Origin: an uncultured Lewinella sp.
GTDB lineage: Bacteria > Bacteroidota > Bacteroidia > Chitinophagales > Saprospiraceae
Assembly: GCA_937873655.1 (NCBI GenBank)
Contig: CALMYQ010000052.1
Span: 1 to 64,000 of the forward strand
Length of the DNA: 64,000 nucleotides
Reading direction: 5' to 3'
Below the pieces are notes generated by a model that saw only the letters and a program-made list of their open reading frames with translations, ran no database searches and had not been told where the DNA came from. How positions within the stretch are numbered: the stretch's first letter is position 1; the number at the start of each line of letters is the position of its first letter. The position numbers and the translations under genes were made by a program. Positions 32,056-41,079 of this stretch are shown here, piece after piece.

Positions 32056-35010
32056 ATGGATTACCGGCCCCGCGAGATCGAACAGAAATGGAAAAAGCAC
32101 TGGGATGATCACCATGTATACCGCGTAAACAACCGCAGTGACAAACCCAAATTCTATGTGCTGGATATGTTCCCTTATCCTTCGGGAGCAGGTCTCCACG
32201 TGGGCCACCCGCTGGGGTATATCGCCTCCGATATTTTTTCCCGTTATAAGCGTTTGAAGGGGTTTAATGTGCTGCACCCGATGGGCTATGATGCCTTCGG
32301 CCTGCCCGCTGAGCAATACGCTATCCAGACCGGCGTCCACCCCGCCGTTTCAACTGCTGCCAATGTCGCCAACTTCCGGGAACAACTCGACAAACTGGGG
32401 TTCTCCTACGATTGGTCGAGGGAAGTGAGCACCGCCGACCCCGGGTTTTATAAATGGACCCAGTGGATCTTCCTCCAGCTGTTCGACCATTGGTACGACC
32501 GTTCCGCACAGAAAGCACAACCGGTCAGCGACCTCATTGCACGATTTGAAACCTCAGGCGCCGGCGGCATTGATGCGGCCTGCTCCGAAGAATTGTTTTT
32601 TTCGGCCGCCGATTGGAAGGCCATGACCCCAAAGGAAAAGAATGATGTGCTGATGAACTACCGCCTGGCCTATCGGAGGGAAACCTTTGTCAACTGGTGT
32701 GAGGAACTCGGCACGGTGCTGGCCAACGACGAAGTAAAGGATGGCGTATCCGTGCGCGGCGGCCACCCCGTCGAACGCAAAGCCATGCTCCAATGGTCGC
32801 TCCGGATCACGGCCTACGCCGAACGCCTCCTCGGCGACCTGGATACGCTCGACTGGTCGGAGGCCATGAAAAAAATGCAGACCAACTGGATCGGCCGCTC
32901 AACGGGCGCCCAGCTGTTCTTCGATGTGGCCGGCAGCGACCACAAGATCGAGATCTTTACCACCCGTCCCGATACCATTTTCGGCGCTACCTATATGGTG
33001 CTGGCGCCGGAACACGACCTCGTCGAAGCGCTCACCACGCCGGAATGCAAGGAGGATGTTGAATCCTACCTGGAGTATGTCAAAAGCAGATCGGAAAGGG
33101 AGCGCATGTCCGATGTCAAGGCCGTAACCGGCGCCTTCCTGGGCTCCTATGCGGTCAATCCGTTCACCAACGAACAGATCCCGGTCTGGATCGGTGAATA
33201 CGTATTGAAGGACTACGGGACTGGCGCCATCATGGCCGTACCGGCGGATGACGAACGAGACATGCGGTTTGCCCATAAATTCAAACTGCCCGTCATAGAG
33301 ATCATTGATAAATCCATGTATCCCGGCGCTACCATAGAGGATAAGGTAGGCAGGATGATCAATTCGGGCCCTTACAACGGAATGGAAGTAGCTGACGCTA
33401 TCGAGGCTATCAGCTCCAGAATAGACGAGATGGGGATCGGCAAACGCCGCATCAACTTCAAACTCCGCGATGCCATCTACAGCCGTCAACGCTATTGGGG
33501 CGAACCCTTCCCAATCGTCTACGATAAAGACGGGGTAGCCTATCCGCTTCCATTGGATGAACTGCCGCTGGAGTTGCCTGAACTGGCGGATTTTAAACCC
33601 ACTTCCGGCAACAAATCGCCCCTGGCCCGCAACGACAGCTGGGTCAATCTGCCCAACGGCTATACGCGGGAAACGGATACCATGCCGGGCTTTGCCGGAT
33701 CTTCCTGGTATTTCCTGCGGTATATGGATGCACGGAACAATGAGGCCTTCGCCGGCCAGGATGCCGTGAATTACTGGAAGGACGTCGACCTGTATATCGG
33801 GGGGACGGAACACGCGGTCGGCCACCTGATGTATTCCCGTTTCTGGCATAAATTCCTCTATGATAAAGGACTCGTGCCGACCGTTGAACCTTTCCGGAAA
33901 CTGGTGAACCAGGGTATGATCCAGGGGGTCATCCTGAATGTCCACATGGCCCATTTCATCAAGGAAAGCGATTGGGCGGATGATGTGCGTTATGCCGACC
34001 GGACCACGGGTATGGAATATGCCGTTTGGATCGACGCCAACACCCAACCGGGCGATAAGTTCAACCACCCGAAATACGGTCCCGGATTCCTGGCGTTTGA
34101 CTCAGAAAATCCTGTTACAAGAAAGACCCCCTTGTCGCTGGGCAGAGAGGCGGCCGTCGACGGCAAGACCCGCTACAGGCTGTACAAGGAAACGGTAGAC
34201 AACCTGGATGGCCGGCATGACCAGAATGCCGCGTACCTGGCTTCGGTCCTGGAGCAAGGCAGCGCCTTTGCCTGGAAAACAGATGAAAACGGGGCGGAAT
34301 ACCTGGAGTTGACCTGGGAGGTGGGCAAAATGTCCAAATCCCTTTACAATACCATCAATCCGGATGACATTGTGGAGCGTTACGGCGCCGACTGCTTCCG
34401 GATGTATGAGATGTTCCTCGGGCCGATCGAACAGGGTAAACCCTGGAATACTTCGGGCATTGACGGCGTATTCAGGTTCCTCCGGAAATTCTGGGGCTTG
34501 TATTTCAACGGTCAGGGTACCCTGTCTCTTTCCGGCGAAGCGCCGTCAAAAGACGAACTCAAAGTCCTGCATACCGCCATCAAAAAGGTGACGGAGGATA
34601 TCGAAAGGCTTTCTTTCAATACCTGTGTCAGCGCTTTCATGATGGCGACCAATGACCTCGGCCGTTTGGATTGCAGCAAGCGGGCCGTACTGGAGCCCAT
34701 GGCGGTACTCATTGCGCCGTTTGCACCCCATCTGGCTGAGGAACTCTGGCGCCTGATGGGCAACAGCGGTACCGTACACGACGCGGCTTATCCGGAATTC
34801 GACGAACAATACCTCGTCGAGGATACCGTCACTTATCCGATCGCGATCAACGGTAAAACCCGCGGTACAGTCGACTTTCCGGCGGACGCCTCCCGCGAAG
34901 AACTGGAGAAGATCGCGCCGACCCTGGAGGTCGTCCGGAAATACCTCGAAGGAGCCGTAATTAAAAAAGTGATCGTTGTGCCGGGCAGGATGATCAACCT
35001 GGTGGTCTGA
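32056..35010 (+). CDS. leuS: Leucine--tRNA ligase (984 aa)
   Basis: Cytoplasmic class I aminoacyl-tRNA synthetase charging tRNA-Leu. The HIGH signature is present as HVGH in FPYPSGAGLHVGHPLGYIA. The KMSKS signature is KMSKS at 758-762. The CP1 editing domain contains TTRPDTIFGATYMVLAPEH and GTGAIMAVPADDERD, which include the known editing-site Thr-rich and Asp residues. The C-terminal anticodon-binding and final domain ends VIKKVIVVPGRMINLVV. The length, longer than E. coli LeuRS, reflects insertions before the editing domain and between about residues 640 and 740, as usual in Bacteroidota. The start ATG gives MDYRPREIEQKWKKHW, the expected N-terminus. Single gene, convergent with the LytTR pair. 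Confidence 0.98.
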   Translation: MDYRPREIEQKWKKHWDDHHVYRVNNRSDKPKFYVLDMFPYPSGAGLHVGHPLGYIASDIFSRYKRLKGFNVLHPMGYDAFGLPAEQYAIQTGVHPAVSTAANVANFREQLDKLGFSYDWSREVSTADPGFYKWTQWIFLQLFDHWYDRSAQKAQPVSDLIARFETSGAGGIDAACSEELFFSAADWKAMTPKEKNDVLMNYRLAYRRETFVNWCEELGTVLANDEVKDGVSVRGGHPVERKAMLQWSLRITAYAERLLGDLDTLDWSEAMKKMQTNWIGRSTGAQLFFDVAGSDHKIEIFTTRPDTIFGATYMVLAPEHDLVEALTTPECKEDVESYLEYVKSRSERERMSDVKAVTGAFLGSYAVNPFTNEQIPVWIGEYVLKDYGTGAIMAVPADDERDMRFAHKFKLPVIEIIDKSMYPGATIEDKVGRMINSGPYNGMEVADAIEAISSRIDEMGIGKRRINFKLRDAIYSRQRYWGEPFPIVYDKDGVAYPLPLDELPLELPELADFKPTSGNKSPLARNDSWVNLPNGYTRETDTMPGFAGSSWYFLRYMDARNNEAFAGQDAVNYWKDVDLYIGGTEHAVGHLMYSRFWHKFLYDKGLVPTVEPFRKLVNQGMIQGVILNVHMAHFIKESDWADDVRYADRTTGMEYAVWIDANTQPGDKFNHPKYGPGFLAFDSENPVTRKTPLSLGREAAVDGKTRYRLYKETVDNLDGRHDQNAAYLASVLEQGSAFAWKTDENGAEYLELTWEVGKMSKSLYNTINPDDIVERYGADCFRMYEMFLGPIEQGKPWNTSGIDGVFRFLRKFWGLYFNGQGTLSLSGEAPSKDELKVLHTAIKKVTEDIERLSFNTCVSAFMMATNDLGRLDCSKRAVLEPMAVLIAPFAPHLAEELWRLMGNSGTVHDAAYPEFDEQYLVEDTVTYPIAINGKTRGTVDFPADASREELEKIAPTLEVVRKYLEGAVIKKVIVVPGRMINLVV

Positions 35011-35042
35011 CGCGGGTGTTTTCCTGTGGTCTGTACCTCAGG

Positions 35043-35744
35043 TCAGGCGCCCCATTTTTCGCGTAGTTCTTTGTATAATTGGCGGCTGATCGGCAATTCC
35101 GTTCCGTTTTTTAATACTGCTGTGTATTTTCCTCCGGAAGCTGCCATCAGTTCCCGGACCAGGGTGCTGTTTACAATATAGGATTTGTGTATCCGGTCGA
35201 AATGATCGGGTAACAACCGGGATAATGCATCCAGCGATTTATTGTGAATCTCGATCGAGCCGTTTTGAAAGTGAAGTTCGGCGTAAACACCCGCGCCTTT
35301 GATAAAAGCAAGGTCGAGGATTTCGAAAAGCACATGACGCCCTCGTTTTTGGACGGCAAGATACCTGGCTTGCCCCTTGAACGGACGGCCCCCGGGCTGC
35401 AAACGCCCGAATGCCTGGGCGAGCCGCTCCTGGTTGAAGGGTTTGGGGACAAAATCGAGGACGCCGTATTCGAAAGCCCGGATCGCCTTGTCTGTATAAG
35501 CGGAAATGATAATCGTGTGGAACGGCTTCGCCACCATTGTTTCCAGCAGATCAAAACCGCTAGCTCCGTTCAGGTTGAGGTCGAGCAAAAGCAGGTCGAT
35601 TTCATGCTTTTCCAAGTAAGAAAGCCCGCCTTCCAATGAATTGAAAACGGTGATTTGTTCCAGGCGATCTCCCAAAATCAAACCTGACAGACGCCGGATT
35701 CTCCGGGCGATTATCGGCTCATCCTCTACAATCAGTAATTTCAT
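35043..35744 (-). CDS. LytTR-family response regulator (233 aa)
   Basis: Response regulator. The receiver domain (about 1-120) has the phosphoacceptor Asp55 in LLLLDLNLNGASGFDLL and the conserved Lys in VLDFVPKPFNQERL. The C-terminal LytTR DNA-binding domain spans about 133-230 (YLAVQKRGRHVLFEILDLAFI, FDRIHKSYIVN, ELPISRQLYKELREKW). LytTR regulators usually bind pairs of direct repeats upstream of targets. The gene overlaps the kinase stop/start by 4 bp (ATGA), so the pair is translationally coupled. Target genes are not evident. Confidence 0.95.
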   Translation of the reverse strand: MKLLIVEDEPIIARRIRRLSGLILGDRLEQITVFNSLEGGLSYLEKHEIDLLLLDLNLNGASGFDLLETMVAKPFHTIIISAYTDKAIRAFEYGVLDFVPKPFNQERLAQAFGRLQPGGRPFKGQARYLAVQKRGRHVLFEILDLAFIKGAGVYAELHFQNGSIEIHNKSLDALSRLLPDHFDRIHKSYIVNSTLVRELMAASGGKYTAVLKNGTELPISRQLYKELREKWGA

Positions 35745-37459
35745 GGGACAGATTTATCGATGGTGATGGTCGTGATCCAACTTTCAGCCGTCGGTTGGGC
35801 ATCCAGGCGCCACCGGTTTCCATAATTTTCAGTGAGCCTGGATTTGATATATCTGAAACCGGTGCCGTCCTCTGTTTTGCCTTGGCGCTGTGTTGGTGAA
35901 AGGATTTTCAATTCATAGCATCGTACCCGGTCGGTCTCCCGGAAAGAAAGGATCATTTTTATCCGGTTTTCTTTGTCCGGCAAGCTGTGGCTGATCCCGT
36001 TTTCAACCAGGGTGTGCAAGACGGCCGGCGGAATAGTGTCTTCCATTTTTACGTCCTGCAGTTCCAGCCGGTAGTCCACCTCTTTCCGGAATTTCATAAT
36101 CTCGATATGGTATTGGCACAACCTGATTTCCTGTTCAACTTTGATGAGTTTTTTGTCGGCGATTTCACTGAAGATCTCGAATTCTCCGGAAAGCGCCTCG
36201 ATAAAGCGTACGCTGTCGGTGGGCGATTCTTCCACCCATTCCATCAGAGAGGTCAGGGTATTCATAATGAAATGGGGCTGAATATGTTTTCTGAGGAGTT
36301 CATTTTGTAGTCTGGCGGACAGCATCAATGAGTTTTCATATGCCCGTTTTTGTTCCCTCGATCGCATGGCCAGCAGGTACATCATGGCGATCACCAGGAT
36401 ACTGAAGCTTAAAAACAAAGTGATGTCATAGGTGAATAAAAGGGACCGGAAAGCCATATGATAAAGGCCGTTTAAAAGGCCGGCTACCAGCAAAACCGCT
36501 AAAATCACCTGGCTTTCCCGGCGCTTTTTGAATGCAGCTGTTGCGGCGATGAACAGGGATATCAACCACATGGCGCCGGCCAGGAATTGGCTGGCGATAT
36601 CAGTGCCGGGCAAAATTAAAAGGCTGATCAGCATTAATACCCCGATTGAGACCAGGCTCCAGATCATTTTGTATCGCAGATCGAAATAAAGCAACAAGAA
36701 TCGGGGAACCAGAAAGGCCAGTAAAAAGGTGATCCCGTAAATAATCAGCAACCGGGTGTAGTGAAAAGGGTAGGGATAAGCATACAGGAATTTCAGGTAT
36801 TCCATCGCGATCAAACCGAAGAAAAGGAAGCAAAGCCCGCTGAAAATCAGACCCACCCGTTCCCGCTTTCTGAACAGGTACAGGAAAAGATAATACAAGC
36901 CGGCCATCAGATAAATGCCTGCGAGTATGAAAATTTTAGCCGTCAGTTTGAGGTCGATGAGCTGGGTCAACCGGTATTCCTCCAGATAGAACAGATTCCA
37001 GGATCCGACCCCCCACCGGGGTGCATGGTGGTTGGAGAGCCTGAACGCGACTACGTGATCTCCATGGCGCGTGAGGGAATCGGGAAGTGGCAAACAACTC
37101 AGAAAAGTACCCGGAATTTCCTCCTGCCGGGTCTTGCCCACTACGCCGTTTTTTCCAATCAGCATACCATCCCAGTAAACCTCGTATGAACCCAGCGAAA
37201 TGACCTGCATGCCCGGTACGGAATAGGTGTCGGTTATGGAATCGCACCGAACCTTGAACCGGACCCAGAAATTGCCGGTTTCCCGGGTGGAACCGGATTT
37301 ATCCCAATCGCTGTCATTCAGTGCGGGGTCTGCCCATTCCGGACGATCACCGACCCTGATCAGTCGCTCAAAGGGATAGCGCAGGTATTGCTGGCCGCTT
37401 GCAGGAAAGGTAGCGACCAATAATCCAGTGATAAATAGAATAACCTGACGAATGGCCAT
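35741..37459 (-). CDS. LytS/YehU-type sensor histidine kinase (about 572 aa)
   Basis: I place the start at ATG 37459, where a signal-peptide-like segment begins (MAIRQVILFITGLLVATFPASG). A -7 box TATCTTTG lies on the minus strand at 37487-37480, inside the longer reading frame, which makes the longer start unlikely. A periplasmic beta-sandwich sensor domain (about 25-185) is followed by seven predicted TM helices (about 190-405, 7TMR-DISM-like), then a short coiled coil. The His_kinase domain carries its phosphoacceptor in HIQPHFIMNTLTSLMEW. The ATP-binding part contains VLHTLVENGISHSL (N box) and GTGFRYIKSRL (G box). Partner of the overlapping LytTR regulator. The ligand is unknown. Confidence 0.92.
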   Translation of the reverse strand: MAIRQVILFITGLLVATFPASGQQYLRYPFERLIRVGDRPEWADPALNDSDWDKSGSTRETGNFWVRFKVRCDSITDTYSVPGMQVISLGSYEVYWDGMLIGKNGVVGKTRQEEIPGTFLSCLPLPDSLTRHGDHVVAFRLSNHHAPRWGVGSWNLFYLEEYRLTQLIDLKLTAKIFILAGIYLMAGLYYLFLYLFRKRERVGLIFSGLCFLFFGLIAMEYLKFLYAYPYPFHYTRLLIIYGITFLLAFLVPRFLLLYFDLRYKMIWSLVSIGVLMLISLLILPGTDIASQFLAGAMWLISLFIAATAAFKKRRESQVILAVLLVAGLLNGLYHMAFRSLLFTYDITLFLSFSILVIAMMYLLAMRSREQKRAYENSLMLSARLQNELLRKHIQPHFIMNTLTSLMEWVEESPTDSVRFIEALSGEFEIFSEIADKKLIKVEQEIRLCQYHIEIMKFRKEVDYRLELQDVKMEDTIPPAVLHTLVENGISHSLPDKENRIKMILSFRETDRVRCYELKILSPTQRQGKTEDGTGFRYIKSRLTENYGNRWRLDAQPTAESWITTITIDKSVP

Positions 37460-37479
37460 TGCCTGTTGTTTGAAAAGGT

Positions 37480-37487
37480 CAAAGATA
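37480..37487 (-). promoter_or_regulatory. -7 box TATCTTTG for the LytS-LytTR operon
   Basis: Perfect TAnnTTTG on the minus strand, 20 nt from the ATG at 37459. No TTTG is present 19-21 bp further upstream, so the -33 element is weak or absent. It decides the start of the kinase gene. Confidence 0.55.
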
Positions 37488-37606
37488 CATCCTGGTCTTA
37501 AGAGACCGGTGCAGGAGGCAAACCGGTAATGCCGTTCACAAATAATAAAAAGGAATTGGAGGCTCTCCAGGCCTATTATTGCCCTATCATTTAAAATAAT
37601 GGATCT

Positions 37607-38701
37607 ATGAAAAACAGGATTGAATGGGGTATTATGGGGGTCTTTTTCGGTTTGACATTCGTTTCGGCCCAAAGTTCACTGGTAGTCAATGATGACCGGA
37701 TGTTGGCCCTCAGAGCCGATTCTCTATTGGAAGAAAGCATTGATCGGGGAGAACATGTCGGGATCAGCGGCGGTATTTATTGCGATGGTCGTATCCTTTG
37801 GGAAAACGGAGCAGGCTGGAGCGATCGGGAAGCCGGAACACCCATGACGACCAACTCCGTTTTGCGGATTGCCTCCATTACCAAATCCATGACGGCGGTC
37901 GGCATTATGCAATTGGCAGAAAAAGGAATGATTGATCTGGATGAGCCCATACAGACCTATCTGCCGCAGTTTCCCGTTAAACCTGAAGGGGCCATAACGG
38001 TTCGACACCTCCTTACGCATACGTCGGGAATCAAGCATTACCAGGGGACGCGCGACGGGTTTTCCCGACGTCAATATCCAGATCTGCCGGCTGCTTTGAA
38101 GCGGTTTCAAGATAGAGAGCTGGCGGGTGAACCGGGGAAAGTTTACCAATATTCAACCTACGGATATGTTCTTTTAGGCGCGATTCTGGAAAAAGTAAGC
38201 GGAATGACCTACGAGGATTTCATGCAAAAGCATATCTGGGGCCCTGCCGGGATGCTTTCAACTTCGGTAGAGCACAAGGACGATCAAGTTGATCACAAGT
38301 CCCGGCTCTATCGGATCTCCAAAAAAAGGAAACTCAAAAAGGACCTGAATACGAACCTCAGCATGAAGATACCGGGCGGCGGCGTCCAGTCTACGGCGGA
38401 GGACCTGCTTCATTTCGGAGAAGCCCTGATGACGGGCAAATTGTTGAAACAGGAGACGCTGAACCTGATGCTGACAGATCCCGGGATCCGGAAGGAGGGT
38501 AATCCATACGGAATGGGTTGGTTTCTCTATTCCACCGCGCCCGGGAATCGGATCATCGGACACAGCGGCAGCCAGGCAGGCGCCAGTTCCCAATTGTTGA
38601 TCCTGTTGGATAAAAAAGCGGTAGTGATCTGTATCAGCAATACAAGGGGAAGTTGGAATGAGCTGTTTGGCTTAACGTGGCAGCTGGCCGGACTTTTTTG
38701 A
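37607..38701 (+). CDS. Serine hydrolase of the beta-lactamase class C / penicillin-binding fold (364 aa)
   Basis: Exported serine hydrolase, probably a peptidase or esterase acting on D-amino-acid or cell-wall compounds rather than a true resistance enzyme. Signal peptide about 1-23. Ser90 and Lys93 form the S-x-x-K motif in IASITKSMTAVG. The second motif is YSTYGY in VYQYSTYGYVLLGAI, standing where Y-x-N is usual. HxG-like GHSGSQAG precedes the last helix. A block ITVRHLLTHTSGI is typical of the family. Length is normal. It is divergent from the LytS/LytTR pair (147 bp between starts), and 62 bp separate it from the carbamoyltransferase gene. Confidence 0.92.
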   Translation: MKNRIEWGIMGVFFGLTFVSAQSSLVVNDDRMLALRADSLLEESIDRGEHVGISGGIYCDGRILWENGAGWSDREAGTPMTTNSVLRIASITKSMTAVGIMQLAEKGMIDLDEPIQTYLPQFPVKPEGAITVRHLLTHTSGIKHYQGTRDGFSRRQYPDLPAALKRFQDRELAGEPGKVYQYSTYGYVLLGAILEKVSGMTYEDFMQKHIWGPAGMLSTSVEHKDDQVDHKSRLYRISKKRKLKKDLNTNLSMKIPGGGVQSTAEDLLHFGEALMTGKLLKQETLNLMLTDPGIRKEGNPYGMGWFLYSTAPGNRIIGHSGSQAGASSQLLILLDKKAVVICISNTRGSWNELFGLTWQLAGLF

Positions 38702-38750
38702 GCTTGTAAAACCCCGGCCGGGAGCGGTAGAAGTTAACGGTTTTTCAAAC

Positions 38751-38758
38751 TATCTTTG
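38751..38758 (+). promoter_or_regulatory. -7 box TATCTTTG before the carbamoyltransferase gene
   Basis: Perfect TAnnTTTG only 5 nt before the ATG at 38764, which predicts a leaderless or nearly leaderless mRNA. No clear -33 TTTG was found at the right spacing. Confidence 0.5.
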
Positions 38759-38763
38759 CCGCC

Positions 38764-40629
38764 ATGAAAATTCTGGGCATATCGGCATATTACCATGACG
38801 CAGCTGCAGCCGTTATTGAAAATGGAGAAATCCTTGCCGCAGCCCAGGAAGAGTGGTTTTCCAGAAAAAAACACGATCCTTCTTTTCCGGCCGCAGCAGC
38901 CGGATGGTGCCTGGATTATGCCGGTTTTGCAGTTGAGGAACTGGATGCTGTCGTCTTTTACGACAAACCATTTCTCAAATTTGAACGCCTGTTGGAGACT
39001 TATTACGGCTTTGCACCCCGGGGCCTGGAGAGCTTTGTACGCTCCATGCCGATCTGGATAAAGGAAAAACTATTTCTGAAGGACCAGGTCAAGCGGGAAT
39101 TAAAAGCGCTTCAGCCCGGCATTAAGCATTTTCCGAAGTTGCTTTTTCCGGAACATCACTTGTCCCATGCCGCCAGCGCTTTTTATCCGTCACCCTTTGA
39201 GGAAGCCGCAATTCTGACCGTTGATGGGGTAGGGGAATGGGCCACAGCGAGCATCTGCCATGGAAAAGGTCACCGGATAGAGATCCTGAAGGAATTGCGT
39301 TTCCCTCACTCGTTGGGCCTGCTGTATTCGGCCTTTACCTACTTCCTCGGCTTCCGGGTGAACTCCGGTGAATACAAGCTCATGGGACTGGCGCCTTATG
39401 GAGACCCGGACGCCGGGGAGACCAAGACCTTTCTGGATAAGATTAAGACTACTTTGGTAGATATCATGCCGGACGGCTCGATATGGCTGAACCAGGACTG
39501 GTTCCGGTACGCGGTCGGCCTGCGTATGATCCGGGATCAAAAATGGGCGCAATTGTTTGGTATGACGAGACGGGCTCCTGACGCTCCTTTGGACCAACGG
39601 CATTGCAACCTGGCATCGGCCATTCAGCAGGTCACGGAGGAAGTGGTTCTTAAAATGGCCCGAACAGCCCGCCAATTGACCGGTTCCCCAAATATTTGCC
39701 TGGCAGGCGGAGTGGCGCTCAACTGTGTTGCCAATGGGAAATTGGAAAAGTCCGGCCTTTTTGAACAGATCTGGATCCAGCCGGCAGCCGGTGATGCAGG
39801 AGGTGCGTTGGGAGCCGCATTGGCTGCGCAGCATATTTACTTTGATCGACCCCGGCCGGTTTCATCGGGACAGGATCAAATGAAGGGGGCATTCATCGGG
39901 CCGGAATTTTCTGACCTGGACATTGAGTTGACTGCCAGGAAATACAAAGCACCCTGGCGTAGATTCGAATCCGTTAGTGATCTGGTGGAACAGGCTGCTG
40001 CCGTTCTTTCAGTCGGCAATGTTGTGGGTTGGTTTCAGGGACGGCAGGAATTCGGCCCCAGGGCATTGGGTGCACGCAGTATTCTTGGCGATGCCAGGAA
40101 TCCGGAAATGCAGCGCAAGTTGAATCTGAAAATCAAATTCAGGGAGAGCTTTCGGCCCTTTGCTCCTTCCGTCCTGATTGAGGACGCTCCTCTTTTCTTT
40201 GATCTGAACCGGGAAAGCCCCTACATGCTGTTGGTTGCTCCGGTAATGAAGGATAGGCGCAACGACCTGTCCGAATTATACGGCGGTTTGCCGTTGATGG
40301 AAAAACTGGATACGCTCCGTTCGGACATTCCCGCTGTGACCCACGTTGATTTTTCGGCGAGGGTACAGACCGTTCACAAGGAGACCAACCCAGTCTATTA
40401 CGACCTCCTTTCTGCCTTCAAACAGCTGACCGGTTACGGGCTGTTGGTGAATACGAGTTTTAACGTTCGGGGCGAACCTGTGGTTTGTACACCGGATGAT
40501 GCATTCAGGTGCTTTATCCGGACCGACATGGATTTTCTGGTGATGGGAAATTACCTGTTCGATAAAATGGAAATAAGCGATAATCGCCAAGTATCGGCGG
40601 CGAAAGCGGAATCTTTTGGTTCGGATTGA
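38764..40629 (+). CDS. NodU/CmcH-family O-carbamoyltransferase (621 aa)
   Basis: Predicted to move a carbamoyl group from carbamoyl phosphate to a hydroxyl on a small molecule or sugar, through a carbamoyl-adenylate. The N-terminal ASKHA-like domain begins MKILGISAYYHDAAAAVIENG. It has the metal-binding histidine region HHLSHAASAFYPSPFEEAAILTVDG (about 128-152), then FLGFRVNSGEYKLMGLAPYG and NICLAGGVALNCVANGKL. The C-terminal YrdC-like domain contains WFQGRQEFGPRALGARSILGD and LKIKFRESFRPFAPSVL. Length is typical. The next gene (54 bp downstream) is an SxtJ-like membrane protein, a pairing also found as SxtI/SxtJ in saxitoxin clusters and in many non-toxin genomes. The acceptor is unknown; a glycan is plausible given the membrane glycosyltransferase-like neighbour. 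Confidence 0.95.
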   Translation: MKILGISAYYHDAAAAVIENGEILAAAQEEWFSRKKHDPSFPAAAAGWCLDYAGFAVEELDAVVFYDKPFLKFERLLETYYGFAPRGLESFVRSMPIWIKEKLFLKDQVKRELKALQPGIKHFPKLLFPEHHLSHAASAFYPSPFEEAAILTVDGVGEWATASICHGKGHRIEILKELRFPHSLGLLYSAFTYFLGFRVNSGEYKLMGLAPYGDPDAGETKTFLDKIKTTLVDIMPDGSIWLNQDWFRYAVGLRMIRDQKWAQLFGMTRRAPDAPLDQRHCNLASAIQQVTEEVVLKMARTARQLTGSPNICLAGGVALNCVANGKLEKSGLFEQIWIQPAAGDAGGALGAALAAQHIYFDRPRPVSSGQDQMKGAFIGPEFSDLDIELTARKYKAPWRRFESVSDLVEQAAAVLSVGNVVGWFQGRQEFGPRALGARSILGDARNPEMQRKLNLKIKFRESFRPFAPSVLIEDAPLFFDLNRESPYMLLVAPVMKDRRNDLSELYGGLPLMEKLDTLRSDIPAVTHVDFSARVQTVHKETNPVYYDLLSAFKQLTGYGLLVNTSFNVRGEPVVCTPDDAFRCFIRTDMDFLVMGNYLFDKMEISDNRQVSAAKAESFGSD

Positions 40630-40683
40630 CTCACAGAAGAATTGCTGTAATAAAAATGACTTTTCAGCGCAATTGATAAAAAT

Positions 40684-41073
40684 ATGGCCGGATCGCGTAA
40701 ACAAACCGCTTATGAGTCAGTGCTTGCAGTACTTGTTTTACTGCTGTTGTGGTACTATTTTTTTCCGAACAGGGCATTGATCCCCGCTGCCTTGTTGTTC
40801 TTGTTTGTCACGCTGTTGGTCCCTGCGGCTGCACGTGGAGTCCATTTTGTCTGGCAGCGGATTACCCGGGCCGTTGGCGCTGTTTCCGGCAAAATTTTGC
40901 TTAGCGCTGTGTTCCTGCTGGTTTTGACGCCCTTAGCCTGGGCCTTCAGGCTGGTTTCCAGGCGCAAATTCCAGGGCTCAAGAGACGCTGCAACCCAATT
41001 TGTTACCCGCAACCACACCTACCAACCCAAGGATCTGGAACAACTCTATTCAGCTGCGGACAACCCCGTCTGA
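40684..41073 (+). CDS. SxtJ-like small membrane protein (129 aa)
   Basis: Three hydrophobic stretches, about residues 11-27 (VLAVLVLLLLWYYFFP), 31-50 (IPAALLFLFVTLLVPAAA) and 69-90 (ILLSAVFLLVLTPLAWAF), are followed by a basic, soluble tail ending in TYQPKDLEQLYSAADNPV. Size, helix layout and the D-L-E-x-x-Y/W-like end match my recollection of the SxtJ membrane protein family. That family usually follows NodU/CmcH carbamoyltransferases. The position directly after such a gene supports the call. The ~50-aa DUF5989/SxtK-like protein that often sits between or after them is not present here. Molecular role is unknown. Confidence 0.7.
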   Translation: MAGSRKQTAYESVLAVLVLLLLWYYFFPNRALIPAALLFLFVTLLVPAAARGVHFVWQRITRAVGAVSGKILLSAVFLLVLTPLAWAFRLVSRRKFQGSRDAATQFVTRNHTYQPKDLEQLYSAADNPV

Positions 41074-41079
41074 ACGTAA

